Part shown: piece after piece, positions 7,031 to 15,067 of the stretch
Position numbering within the stretch: the first letter of the stretch is position 1
How the letters are laid out: each line of letters opens with the position of its first letter
Assembly (NCBI RefSeq): GCF_900129855.1
Contig: NZ_LT670819.1
Coordinates: forward strand, 372,001 to 436,000
Length of the DNA stretch: 64,000 bases
Source of the DNA: Streptomyces sp. 3214.6
GTDB lineage: Bacteria; Actinomycetota; Actinomycetes; Streptomycetales; Streptomycetaceae
Reading direction: 5' to 3'
Made by a program: the position numbers and the translations under genes
Notes under the pieces: generated by a model
What the model was told of the DNA's origin: nothing
The model's database searches: none
Seen by the model: only the letters and a program-made list of their open reading frames with translations

Positions 7031-8713
7031 TCAGAACGGGCTGCCGCCCATGATCACCCGTTCCTCCGGCGGGATCGGGTCGAGACTGACGTGGACCTCG
7101 ATGCAGGACGGCCGTCCGCTCCGGAGAGCCTTGGCGAGGGCCGGCGCGAGCTCGTCGAGAGTGCGGACCTGGTAGCCGTCCGCACCGAGCGCGATCGCGG
7201 CGGCGGCGTAAGAACCGTTCTCCAGCCGGTTGTTGACCACCCGGTCCTTGCCGTGCACGATCTCCTGCGCATGCAAAGTGGCGCCCCAGGCCCGGTTGTT
7301 GAGCACGACGACGATCGCTCCGAGCCCGGCGCGCACCATCGAGTCGAACTCGCCGAGGCTGTAGCCGACGGACCCGTCACCGGTCACGAGAACGACGTTC
7401 GTGCCGGGTTCGACCGCTGCCTGCGCTCCCAGCGCGACCCCCACGCCGACTCCCATGGAGCCGAGATAGCCGTGGCAGAGGAACGCGGACACCCGCGCCT
7501 CGGAGATCGTTTCCGACAGCCAGAGGTAGGTGAGTGCGCCATCGGCGACGACCACCGACGACTCGGGCACCGCTTCCGCGATGGCGCGTACGGCGTCGTA
7601 CGGGTGGACGCGCTCGTCGTGGACGACCTGAGCGGCCACGGCTTCGCGACGCCGCTGCAGGTGCGCCCGCAAGATGTTCCGCCAGCCCGCCAGATCCGGA
7701 CCGGTCGCCTGCCTGGTCGCGAGCCCCCGGTTGAGGTCCTGGAACACCGGCAGCGGGTCGGCGGCGACCGACAGCTCGACGGGTTGCAGGTGGCCCAGCT
7801 CGGCGCCGGAGGGATCGATCTGCACCACACGCGCGTCACGCGGGATCAGCGCGCCCGAGCCGTGCGCGGTCGTGAGACCGAACCGGAGACCCGCCATGAT
7901 CACCAAGTCGGGTTCTTCTCCGGGCGGTAGGCCGTGCAGCGATTGCAACAGACCGAAGTTCATGGGGCTGCGCGAGATCGCGCCGAGGCCCTCGTAGTCC
8001 GACATCAGGGGCACGCCGAGTCGCTCGGCCAAAGCGCGAAGCTCGCCGTCGGCGCCGGATCTCGGCACCTCGGACCCCGCGACGATCACCGGCCGCCGGG
8101 CCTGAGACAGCAGCCCGAGGATCCGGTCCGCCCCGGCCTGGGAGAGCCCCGGCCCGAAGTCGGCGCCGTGCAGGAGTTCCGTCGCCAGGTCGGGCATCTC
8201 GTCGAGCTGCTCGGTCAGCACGTCCCAGGGGATGTCCACCAGCACGGGCCCGCGCGGCGCGGACAGCGCGGTGCGGATCGCGCGGGCCAGGATGCGGGGA
8301 ATCAGCGAGGCGCGCGTCACCCGATGCGCCCACTTGGTGACGGGTGTGGCGATCGCGACCTGGTCCAGCCCTGCCTGCAGGGTGTTGGTCTGGTCGTCGG
8401 CGAGCGGCCCGGACGCGGCGAGGTAGAGCACGGGAGTGCGGTCGAGGTGGGCGTTGGCCATCGATGTCACGGCGTTGGTGAACCCGCCGCCGGCGGTGAG
8501 CAACGCGACCCCGAGAGCGTTGCGCACGCGTGCGTAGCCTTCCGCCGCGTGGCCCGCGTTCATCTCGTGCCGCGTGTCCACGATGGGCAGCTGATGATCG
8601 AGTGCGGCCTGGTACACCGAGTCGATGTGCGCGCCGTTGATGCCGAACATCCGGTCGACACCGGCCTGCTGGAGGAGACGGACGACGAGGTCGCCGCCGG
8701 ACACACGGGTCAT
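7031..8713 (-). CDS. Thiamine diphosphate-dependent enzyme, acetolactate synthase/benzoylformate decarboxylase-like
   Basis: A 560-residue enzyme of normal length with the three ThDP-family domains. The N-terminal PYR domain has the catalytic glutamate in RHEMNAGHAAEGYARV, the central domain a Rossmann-like stretch, and the C-terminal PP domain the cofactor motif GDGSVGYSLGEFD ending in NNRAWG. Such enzymes decarboxylate 2-oxo acids or ligate aldehydes; nothing in the sequence fixes the substrate. In this operon of an aldehyde dehydrogenase, oxygenase and two SDRs, a carboligase or decarboxylase acting on an aromatic aldehyde or keto acid is reasonable inference. GAAAGGAAG precedes the ATG. 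It lies 30 bp after the SDR gene. Confidence 0.85.
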   Translation of the reverse strand: MTRVSGGDLVVRLLQQAGVDRMFGINGAHIDSVYQAALDHQLPIVDTRHEMNAGHAAEGYARVRNALGVALLTAGGGFTNAVTSMANAHLDRTPVLYLAASGPLADDQTNTLQAGLDQVAIATPVTKWAHRVTRASLIPRILARAIRTALSAPRGPVLVDIPWDVLTEQLDEMPDLATELLHGADFGPGLSQAGADRILGLLSQARRPVIVAGSEVPRSGADGELRALAERLGVPLMSDYEGLGAISRSPMNFGLLQSLHGLPPGEEPDLVIMAGLRFGLTTAHGSGALIPRDARVVQIDPSGAELGHLQPVELSVAADPLPVFQDLNRGLATRQATGPDLAGWRNILRAHLQRRREAVAAQVVHDERVHPYDAVRAIAEAVPESSVVVADGALTYLWLSETISEARVSAFLCHGYLGSMGVGVGVALGAQAAVEPGTNVVLVTGDGSVGYSLGEFDSMVRAGLGAIVVVLNNRAWGATLHAQEIVHGKDRVVNNRLENGSYAAAAIALGADGYQVRTLDELAPALAKALRSGRPSCIEVHVSLDPIPPEERVIMGGSPF

Positions 8714-8743
8714 GGAATGCTGCTTCCTTTCCGGACGCGGACG

Positions 8744-9508
8744 TCAGACGCAGGTTTCGCCGCCGTCGACGGCCAGGACATGACCGGTGACGAAACTCGC
8801 CCGTGGGGAAGCGAGCCAGTACGCGGCTTCGGCGACCTCCCGCGGCCCCGCCACGCGGCCGAGCGGGGTCCCGGCCGCCGCGGCGGCGGGGTCGAGGTTC
8901 TCGTGTTCCTCCAAGTGCCGCAGCATTCCGGTGCGGGTCAGGCCCGGGGCTATCGCGTTGATACGGATCCCGTGCCGGCCGTGCTCGGCGGCCGCGGACT
9001 TGGTCAGCCCGACGACGCCGTGCTTGAACGCGGAGTACGCGGCCCCGCCCCCGGGGTTGCCCACCAGGCCGGCGACCGATGACGTGTTCACGATCGCGCC
9101 GCGTCCCTGCGGCACCATGACGGCGAGTTCGTGTTTCATGCACAGCCACACGCCACGCAGGTTCACCGACTCCGACAGCTCCCAGCTGTCGCTGCTGAGC
9201 TGTTCGATCGGGCCCACAGGGGGCGCGATTCCCGCGTTGTTGAACGCGGCGTCCAGAGTGCCGTAGGTGTCGATCGCCGTGGCGACCATGTTCTCGACGT
9301 CCTTTTCGACCGAGACGTCCACCTGAACGAAGGTCGCCTTGCCACCCGCCGCGGTGATGGTGGAGACGGTCTCGGCGGCGGACTCGGAGCGGTCCGCCGC
9401 GACCACGGCCGCGCCGCGCTCGGCGAACAGTTCCGCCGCCGCCCGCCCGATTCCCGAACCGGCGCCGGTCACGAGCACGACCGATCCCTTCATGTCGTGT
9501 GCCGTCAC
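8744..9508 (-). CDS. Short-chain dehydrogenase/reductase (classical SDR)
   Basis: A 254-residue NAD(P)-dependent oxidoreductase. The cofactor motif TGAGSGIG lies near residues 14-21, NNAG follows the central strand, and the catalytic Ser-Tyr-Lys set is present (NTSSVAG then YSAFK). The C-terminal VDGGETCV ending is typical of the family. The GTG at 9508 overlaps the previous SDR's stop; an ATG five codons later (9493) is an alternative start. An acidic residue (DRS) after strand 2 suggests NAD preference. Substrate unknown; an alcohol or hydroxyketone intermediate of the same pathway is likely. Confidence 0.88.
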   Translation of the reverse strand: MTAHDMKGSVVLVTGAGSGIGRAAAELFAERGAAVVAADRSESAAETVSTITAAGGKATFVQVDVSVEKDVENMVATAIDTYGTLDAAFNNAGIAPPVGPIEQLSSDSWELSESVNLRGVWLCMKHELAVMVPQGRGAIVNTSSVAGLVGNPGGGAAYSAFKHGVVGLTKSAAAEHGRHGIRINAIAPGLTRTGMLRHLEEHENLDPAAAAAGTPLGRVAGPREVAEAAYWLASPRASFVTGHVLAVDGGETCV

Positions 9509-10392
9509 CGTCGGGCCCCCTTCGCGGTCAGGATCTCGTCGTAGATCGGGTTGGCCAGGACCGTCCGCTCCACCGCGGCTCGGCGCGGGTCCCCCTGGTC
9601 GGTGGGTACCGACGCGAGGATCGCGTCGAACCGCCGGGCGAGCAGTTCCCGATGCTCGGCATGCGTCAGCACGTAGAGCCTTTCCTCTTGAATCGCTTGC
9701 AGGACCCGCTCGCCGACTTCCCGCGGCTGGATCGCCGCCTCATGCAGATCGGCCTCCGCGGTGGCGGACGGCGCGTGCGTCCGTGGCTCGCCAGGGGGCG
9801 GCGGTCCCTTGTGGATGTTGGTTCGGACGATGCCCGGCGTCAGGACTGACACGTTCACCGGGGTGCCCCTCAGTTCGGCTGCCAGCGCCTCCATCAGCCC
9901 CACCACACCGAACTTCGCGGCCACGTAGAGCGCTCCCGGTGTGCCCAGCAGACCGCCGATCGACGCGGTCGAGACGATGTGCCCCGGACGGCCGGAGGCC
10001 AGCATGCGCGGCAGGAAGGTCCGGATGCCGTTGAAGACGCCCGTGAGGTTGATGTCGAGCACCCAGTCCCACTGTTCGAAGGTCGCCTCGGCCAACGGCG
10101 CGAGGAATCCGACGCCCGCGTTGTTGACCAGCACGTCCACGCCGCCGTAGTCGGCGTCGAGACGGTCGGCGACGGCCGCGAACGCCTCCCGGTCCCGTAC
10201 GTCGAGCTGAATGGACTCGGCCTCGGCCTTGCCGATGCTCGCGAGTTCGCGTTGCGCGCTCGCGAGTGTCTCTGCGACGACTCCGCAGATCACCACGTTC
10301 ATTCCGGCCTGGCACAGGACCTGCGCCACGCCGAAACCGATGCCGCTGTCCCCGCCGGTGATGAAGGCGGTCTTGCCCGCCAAATCTCGCAT
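9505..10392 (-). CDS. Short-chain dehydrogenase/reductase, extended C-terminus
   Basis: A 295-residue SDR. TGGDSGIG is the cofactor motif, NNAG is present, and the active site is STASIGG with YVAAK. The C-terminal 60 residues are longer than in the neighbouring SDR and are basic, ending in AVERTVLANPIYDEILTAKGARR. This layout is seen in SDRs acting on bulky hydrophobic alcohols. I chose the ATG at 10392 because GGAAAGGAAAC lies 6-16 nt upstream; the open frame extends further upstream without coding character. It overlaps the next SDR gene by 4 bp and lies 70 bp after the carotenoid-oxygenase-type gene. Confidence 0.87.
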   Translation of the reverse strand: MRDLAGKTAFITGGDSGIGFGVAQVLCQAGMNVVICGVVAETLASAQRELASIGKAEAESIQLDVRDREAFAAVADRLDADYGGVDVLVNNAGVGFLAPLAEATFEQWDWVLDINLTGVFNGIRTFLPRMLASGRPGHIVSTASIGGLLGTPGALYVAAKFGVVGLMEALAAELRGTPVNVSVLTPGIVRTNIHKGPPPPGEPRTHAPSATAEADLHEAAIQPREVGERVLQAIQEERLYVLTHAEHRELLARRFDAILASVPTDQGDPRRAAVERTVLANPIYDEILTAKGARR

Positions 10393-10462
10393 GGTGGGTG
10401 TTTCCTTTCCCCGCGGCAGGCCGCGGGTGTCTTCGATCTCACGCTGCGACGGCCCGGGACGG

Positions 10463-11998
10463 TCAGTCGTTGCTGCGGTGAGCGTCGATGGCTCGGTCCA
10501 GCGTGGCGTGGTCGGCCCAGCTGCCGTGGAAGCCGAACGGCACCCGGCTGGGGAGCTTGACCCGGGCCAGCGGGGTGCGGCGCAGGTCAGCGGCGTCGTG
10601 GATGAGCAGTTCGGTGAGGTTGGTGGTGCGGTTCCACCACAGCGAGAGCAGGTAGCCGTCGTCCTCGGCGCTCGCGTTCTCGCGGGCCACAAAGACCGGT
10701 TCGCCGGGGCTGGTCAGGCCCTCCGGACCTTCGACGACGGTGGTGTGGTCGAGGAGGTAGTCGTGGCGGGCCAGTCCGTCGGACATGATGTCGTCGGCCA
10801 GGCCGCGGGTGGTGACGAAGTAGCCGTAGCGGTTCGGGCGGCCCGTGTACGCATCGTTGATCTTCGGGAACTCGCCGAAGATGCCGCTGATCATCTCCTC
10901 CGTGGCCCGGCCGGTCGCCAGGTCGACGCGCCAGCGGTAGGGCTGGGCCGGGGGGAACCACTCGTGGGAGGTCACCGGCGTGCCGATGCGGTCGATCGGG
11001 GTCCCGAGCCGGCTGATGCGGTGCCCGTCGATGACCAGTTGGCCGTCCTGCTCGTAGGCGTTGAAGAAGTGGGTGTTGGCCCAGTGGCCGCCGAGCTCGT
11101 GCCAGGTGACCTCATGGGTGTGACGGTTCATCAGGACGATCTGCACACCGTGCTCGAGGGACTTCTCGTCCCAGACCACGCCGGGCCTGCTCTGTGCCAC
11201 CAGGTCCAGGCGGAACTGGGCGGGTGTGACGAAGAAGATGGCGTAGGTGTCGCTGACGGCGAAGTCGTGCATGAGGACCGGCACGCCGATGTCGAAGGAG
11301 TGCGAGTCGATGATCTCGGCCGTCTTGACGTCGGCGCGGTACCAGGTGATGGTCGATCCGACGGCGGCGAAGAACAGCATGTCGCCGCTGTCCGGGTCGG
11401 TCTTGTAGTGGCCGGTGCACAGGACGTCGATGCCGCCGTGGAAGTCGTACGTGCCCAGCGTGCGCAGCGTCTCGGGGTCCAGCGCGTGCGGCAGCCCGCC
11501 CTCGAAGTAGACGATCAGGTGGTCGTCGAAGACACCGGCGTTGATGTTGGCCACGTTCTTGGCGCGCGGGGCGCCCTCGGGCAGCCGGCCCGGGGTGCCG
11601 CCGTTGACGAAGCCACTGTAGATCGCCTCCCCCGCCTCCACCTCGACCTTCATCGAGTCGGTCTCCACCCAGCGGGTGCGGTAGGCGGCCCGGCCCTCGC
11701 GCAGGTAGATGCCGCACACCATGCCGTCGCCCTCCCACCAGTGGTAGCGGTCGGTGTTGCGCGGCTCGAAGCGGGGGTTGGAGGAGACGCGGAACAGAGC
11801 GCCCGCGAGGTCGGACGGTATCTCGCCGTCCACCTGAAGGTCGTACGCCTCGCTCTCCTCCGTCCACGGGGCGAAGGGGCCGTTGAGGAACTTGTTGTCC
11901 GTGGACCAGCCGGCTTCCGCGTGCGAGGGGGCGGCGGCCTGTCCGCTCTGGCGGGGGGCGACGGTCATGAGGGTCGGGGGAACGGGAGTCGGGGGCAT
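10463..11998 (-). CDS. Carotenoid-cleavage-oxygenase family enzyme (lignostilbene/isoeugenol dioxygenase-like)
   Basis: A 511-residue member of the RPE65/CCD family, a non-haem iron oxygenase that splits a C=C bond into two carbonyls. The four iron-binding histidines are recognisable in context: CTGHYKTD, VLMHDFAV, NTHFFNAY and PFGFHGSW near the C-terminus. The N-terminal LFRVSSNPRFEP and HWWEGDGMV blocks are family hallmarks. It is 33 bp downstream of an aldehyde dehydrogenase gene, so an aldehyde product passed to that enzyme is likely. This points to a phenylpropene or stilbene rather than a carotenoid substrate, which is inference. GGAGATCTCC precedes the ATG. Confidence 0.88.
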   Translation of the reverse strand: MPPTPVPPTLMTVAPRQSGQAAAPSHAEAGWSTDNKFLNGPFAPWTEESEAYDLQVDGEIPSDLAGALFRVSSNPRFEPRNTDRYHWWEGDGMVCGIYLREGRAAYRTRWVETDSMKVEVEAGEAIYSGFVNGGTPGRLPEGAPRAKNVANINAGVFDDHLIVYFEGGLPHALDPETLRTLGTYDFHGGIDVLCTGHYKTDPDSGDMLFFAAVGSTITWYRADVKTAEIIDSHSFDIGVPVLMHDFAVSDTYAIFFVTPAQFRLDLVAQSRPGVVWDEKSLEHGVQIVLMNRHTHEVTWHELGGHWANTHFFNAYEQDGQLVIDGHRISRLGTPIDRIGTPVTSHEWFPPAQPYRWRVDLATGRATEEMISGIFGEFPKINDAYTGRPNRYGYFVTTRGLADDIMSDGLARHDYLLDHTTVVEGPEGLTSPGEPVFVARENASAEDDGYLLSLWWNRTTNLTELLIHDAADLRRTPLARVKLPSRVPFGFHGSWADHATLDRAIDAHRSND

Positions 11999-12031
11999 GG
12001 AGATCTCCGTGTGGTTCTGTGGGGCGGGCGG

Positions 12032-13501
12032 TCAGAAGGGGTAGTGCGGGAGCTCGCCCCGGACGGTGACCCACTGCTGTTCGGTGAAGGCCTCGAGGTT
12101 GGCGGCCGCGCCGCCGTGCCGGGACCCGGTGCCGGAGTCGCCGACCCCGCCGAAGGGGATGAGCGCCTCGTCGTTGACGGTCTGGTCGTTGATGTGGACG
12201 AGCCCGCTGGGCACGCGCTCTGCGAGGGCGAGGCCCTTCATGACGTCGCGGGTGAGGATGCCCAGGGACAGTCCGTATTCGGTGTCGGCGGCCAGGCGGG
12301 CCGCCTCGTCGAGGTCCTGGAAGGGGACGACGGGCGCCACGGGGCCGAAGATCTCCTGGGCGTAGGCGGGCGCGGTCAGCGGTACGTCGGTCAGCACGGT
12401 CGGCCGGTAGAACAGGTCCTCGTAGGTGCCGCCCGCGGCCAGCCGGGCACCGGCCTCGACGGTCTCGGTGACGATGCGGTGGATTTTGTCGCGCTGTCCG
12501 GCGTCGATGATCGGGCCGAGAGCGACGTGTTCGGTGGTCGGGTCGCCGACCGGGAGCGCGTCGGCGTGCTGGGCGAGCAGGGCCGTGTACTCGTCGGCGA
12601 CCGAGGCGTGGACGAGGTGGCGGCTGCTGGCCATGCAGATCTGGCCGGCGTGCACGAAGGAGCCCCAGGCGCCCACCGAGGCGGCCTTGTCCAGGTCGAC
12701 GTCGTCCATGATGACGAGCGCCGAGTTACCGCCGAGCTCCAGGTGGGCTCGCTTGAAGTGCTGGGCGGCGGCGATGCCGATGGCACGGCCGGCCCGGGTG
12801 GAGCCGGTGAACGCGATGACGGGGATCTGCGGGTGTTCGACGACGGCGGCTCCGACGTCCGCGCCGCCGGGCAGGACGTGCAGCAGACCGGGCGGCAGGC
12901 CGGCCTCCTCGAAGACGCGGGCAAAGACGATCCCGCCGCTGACAGCGGTACGCGGATCCGGCTTGAGGACGACGGCGTTGCCAAGGGCGAGTGCCGGGGC
13001 GACCGCCCGCATGGCCAGGATGACTGGCACGTTGAACGGGGCGATCACCCCGACGACCCCCACCGGCACTCGCCGGGCGAACGACAGCCGCTGCTGCCCG
13101 GAACGCAGCAGCTCACCGTAGGGCGCCCCGGCGAGCGCGGCGGCCTCGTGGCACTCCTCCGCGCCGCCGCTGGAGACCTGCAGCGCGGCGAACGGCCGGA
13201 TCGCGCCGGACTCCCGCATCAACCAGGTCTCGATCTCCTGCTGGTGCTCCTCGAAGAGTCGCGCGGCGCGGCGCAGCACGGCGGCGCGGTCGGAGTACGG
13301 CCGGGCGGCCCATTCGCGCTGGGCCCGCACCGCCTGCTCAACCGCCCTGCCCACGTCGGCCGGGGCGGCGGAGCCGACGCGGCCCAGGGGCTTGCCGGTG
13401 GCGGGCTCGACAGCGTCGTACGTCTCGCCGGAGCCGCTGATCCACTCGCCCAGGCCGGAGAAGATGCGGCCTTCCCAGGTGCTGCTGTCCAGAAATGTCA
13501 T
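12032..13501 (-). CDS. NAD(P)-dependent aldehyde dehydrogenase, benzaldehyde/vanillin dehydrogenase-like
   Basis: A 489-residue ALDH of normal length. The catalytic cysteine is in HAGQICMASSRH, the general-base glutamate in LELGGNSALV, and the cofactor loop is FTGSTRAGRAIG. The C-terminal FGGVGDSGTGSRHG and EQQWVTVRGELPHYPF endings resemble benzaldehyde and vanillin dehydrogenases. I chose the ATG at 13501; a GTG five codons upstream is open but has no better ribosome site. It probably oxidises the aldehyde released by the adjacent carotenoid-oxygenase-type enzyme to the carboxylic acid. Confidence 0.9.
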   Translation of the reverse strand: MTFLDSSTWEGRIFSGLGEWISGSGETYDAVEPATGKPLGRVGSAAPADVGRAVEQAVRAQREWAARPYSDRAAVLRRAARLFEEHQQEIETWLMRESGAIRPFAALQVSSGGAEECHEAAALAGAPYGELLRSGQQRLSFARRVPVGVVGVIAPFNVPVILAMRAVAPALALGNAVVLKPDPRTAVSGGIVFARVFEEAGLPPGLLHVLPGGADVGAAVVEHPQIPVIAFTGSTRAGRAIGIAAAQHFKRAHLELGGNSALVIMDDVDLDKAASVGAWGSFVHAGQICMASSRHLVHASVADEYTALLAQHADALPVGDPTTEHVALGPIIDAGQRDKIHRIVTETVEAGARLAAGGTYEDLFYRPTVLTDVPLTAPAYAQEIFGPVAPVVPFQDLDEAARLAADTEYGLSLGILTRDVMKGLALAERVPSGLVHINDQTVNDEALIPFGGVGDSGTGSRHGGAAANLEAFTEQQWVTVRGELPHYPF

Positions 13502-13595
13502 GGTGTCCCGTTCCACTTGGTGCGCGTGTCGCGAAGGTTATGTGTCGTGTCTCGAAGATGGTGAGGTGGGGCGATTTCCGACCTCGGTTCCGGTT

Positions 13596-14111
13596 TCATC
13601 CCGCAGGCCACCCTGCGAAGGTCCTGTCCCTGCCGTCGTCCGTGTCGCTGTCCGGCCAGGATCGCTCCAGGCCGAGCACGGCATCGGCCGCCAGCGCGCC
13701 CGGACCGGCGGCGGAGAGCAGCAGACAGATCGCGAGGAAGAGAAAGTCGACCTCGGCTCCGCCCACGCCATTCGGGCCGAGGACGCCGGTGTGCCAGACG
13801 TTCAGCTTGATCCAGAACCCGGTAATCACCATCTCTGTGCACAGCAGGACGGCGACGGCCCGGGTCAGCAGCCCGGCGATCAGGAGAGCGCCGGCGGCGA
13901 TCTCGAACGCGGGGACGAGTCCGCTCAGCAGGCCGGGCACGGGCAGCCCGAGAGGCTTGAGGACGCCGTTCTCCCAACCGTTGATGGTCACACCGAACTT
14001 GTAGAGCCCGTGCAGGATGAACAGCCAGCCGGTCACGGCTCGCAGAATCAGGAGCGCGGCACTGTGCAGCCCGGCCGTCCGGGACGTCGTGCTGCGGTAC
14101 AAGCGGAACAC
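13596..14111 (-). CDS. DoxX-family membrane protein
   Basis: A 171-residue protein with four predicted membrane segments and the DoxX-type start LLILRAVTGWLFILHGLYKFG. A hydrophilic C-terminal tail follows. I chose the GTG at 14111 because GAAGGAGAG lies just upstream and the hydrophobic part begins there; the much longer open frame upstream is non-coding. DoxX proteins sit in the cytoplasmic membrane and are often found with oxidoreductases; the role here is unknown. It is first in the leftward catabolic operon, starting 412 bp from the divergent VOC gene. Confidence 0.85.
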   Translation of the reverse strand: MFRLYRSTTSRTAGLHSAALLILRAVTGWLFILHGLYKFGVTINGWENGVLKPLGLPVPGLLSGLVPAFEIAAGALLIAGLLTRAVAVLLCTEMVITGFWIKLNVWHTGVLGPNGVGGAEVDFLFLAICLLLSAAGPGALAADAVLGLERSWPDSDTDDGRDRTFAGWPAG

Positions 14112-14353
14112 GGGGCTCTCCTTCGGGGGTGGGCATGGGAGTCGATGGACGGCCGCCGGACATGCCGCAGCCCGGGCCTTCAATGCTTGGCTTCGCAGCG
14201 CCTCGGCCTTCGAGATGGCGCAGTCCATGACCTCTTGCAGCGCGGAGGCGCGCCCTCCGCGCTGGCTGGTGCGGCTCGTCCGGCATCCGAACAGGTCATG
14301 GGGTTTGCCTCCAGCAGTGGCTTGAGCGGTCCCAGCAGGCTCCCCAAAGCGAT

Positions 14354-14370
14354 ATATGCGTCCCGCATAT
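14354..14370. promoter_or_regulatory. Perfect palindrome ATATGCG-TCC-CGCATAT
   Basis: Seven-base arms flank TCC, giving a 17-bp operator-like site 240 bp upstream of the DoxX start and 150 bp upstream of the VOC start. It is in the only AT-containing patch of the intergenic region. IclR or GntR binding are both possible. Confidence 0.6.
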
Positions 14371-14480
14371 CCGGACTCCAATAGCGTGATACAGGACGCT
14401 GCACCGGAAGGGTGCACGACGTCAAGGGGTGGGAAGTTGCGATTCTCCTCGGTTGACGGTGCCCCACGCATCGATCTAGT

Positions 14481-14497
14481 GTCCCATAAAACGAAAC
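14481..14497. promoter_or_regulatory. GTCCC-N6-CGAAAC element upstream of the ring-degradation operon
   Basis: GTCCCATAAAACGAAAC shares both half-sites and spacing with the element at 3702-3718. It ends 26 bp before the VOC start codon, where bound protein would block RNA polymerase or the start of transcription. Repression by the IclR protein encoded at the end of this operon is the simplest model. Confidence 0.55.
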
Positions 14498-14523
14498 GCG
14501 CGTCCCGCAAAAGGAGACATGTA

Positions 14524-15018
14524 ATGGCGATCACCGGGTTGGGTCACACCGGCTTCTGGGTCGACGACCTGGAGAAGATGCGCGACTTCTACGAGCGGGT
14601 GCTGGGGCTGACCGTCACGGACGAGGACGAGGAGAAGGGCATCGTGTTCTTCTCCGCACGGCCGACGGAAGAGCACCACGAGTTCGTTCTGCAGCGGGGC
14701 CGCACCGCCCCTGCCGGCGCCAAGCTCACCCACCAGGTGTCGTGGCGCGTGGACTCGCTGGAGTCGATCATCGACTTCCATCACCGGTTCCGCGCCGAGG
14801 GCATCGAGGTCCAGCAGGAGGTGACGCACGGGAACGCGATCGGGATCTACTTCTTCGACCCCGAGGGCAACCGCAACGAGGTCTACCTGCGCATCGAGCG
14901 TGACGTGCGCCAGCCGTTCCGCAAGACCCTCAACCTCGACCTGCCTCCGCAGGAGATCTTCGCCGAGGTCGAGCGGCTGCTGGCCGAGGGCGGCCCGGCC
15001 TACCAGCCGGTGCAGTAG
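14524..15018 (+). CDS. VOC-family protein, likely extradiol ring-cleavage dioxygenase-like
   Basis: A 164-residue single-module-pair VOC protein. GLGHTGFWVDDLEKMRDFYERVLG supplies the first His, LTHQVSWRVDSLES the second, and NRNEVYLRIE the Glu: the 2-His-1-Glu metal triad of extradiol dioxygenases. It is about half the length of classical catechol 2,3-dioxygenases, as in small single-domain members. The ATG follows AAAGGAGA by 6 nt. Directly after it are a flavin hydroxylase and a fumarylacetoacetate-hydrolase-like gene, so ring opening between hydroxylation and hydrolysis is the fitting role. Confidence 0.8.
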   Translation: MAITGLGHTGFWVDDLEKMRDFYERVLGLTVTDEDEEKGIVFFSARPTEEHHEFVLQRGRTAPAGAKLTHQVSWRVDSLESIIDFHHRFRAEGIEVQQEVTHGNAIGIYFFDPEGNRNEVYLRIERDVRQPFRKTLNLDLPPQEIFAEVERLLAEGGPAYQPVQ

Positions 15019-15067
15019 CCCTCACGACCGCAGAAGGAACGACCGAAGCAACGGCGGAAGGCCCCTC

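Larger units (their letters stand above)
14112..14523. promoter_or_regulatory. Divergent promoter region of the catabolic operons
   Basis: This 412-bp non-coding stretch separates the leftward DoxX-led operon from the rightward ring-degradation operon. It contains a perfect palindrome at 14354-14370, the GTCCC-N6-CGAAAC element at 14481-14497, and a second CGTCCCGC half-site at 14500-14508. The last two lie immediately before the VOC gene's AAAGGAGA ribosome site. The arrangement points to one regulator acting in both directions. Confidence 0.6.

Noticed and set aside
10211-13564. A 1117-codon open frame on the + strand
   Set aside because: It is exactly antisense to the carotenoid-oxygenase-type and aldehyde dehydrogenase genes. 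Its product is a Val/Gly/Asp/Arg-rich sequence with no domain, the usual mirror of high-GC coding DNA.
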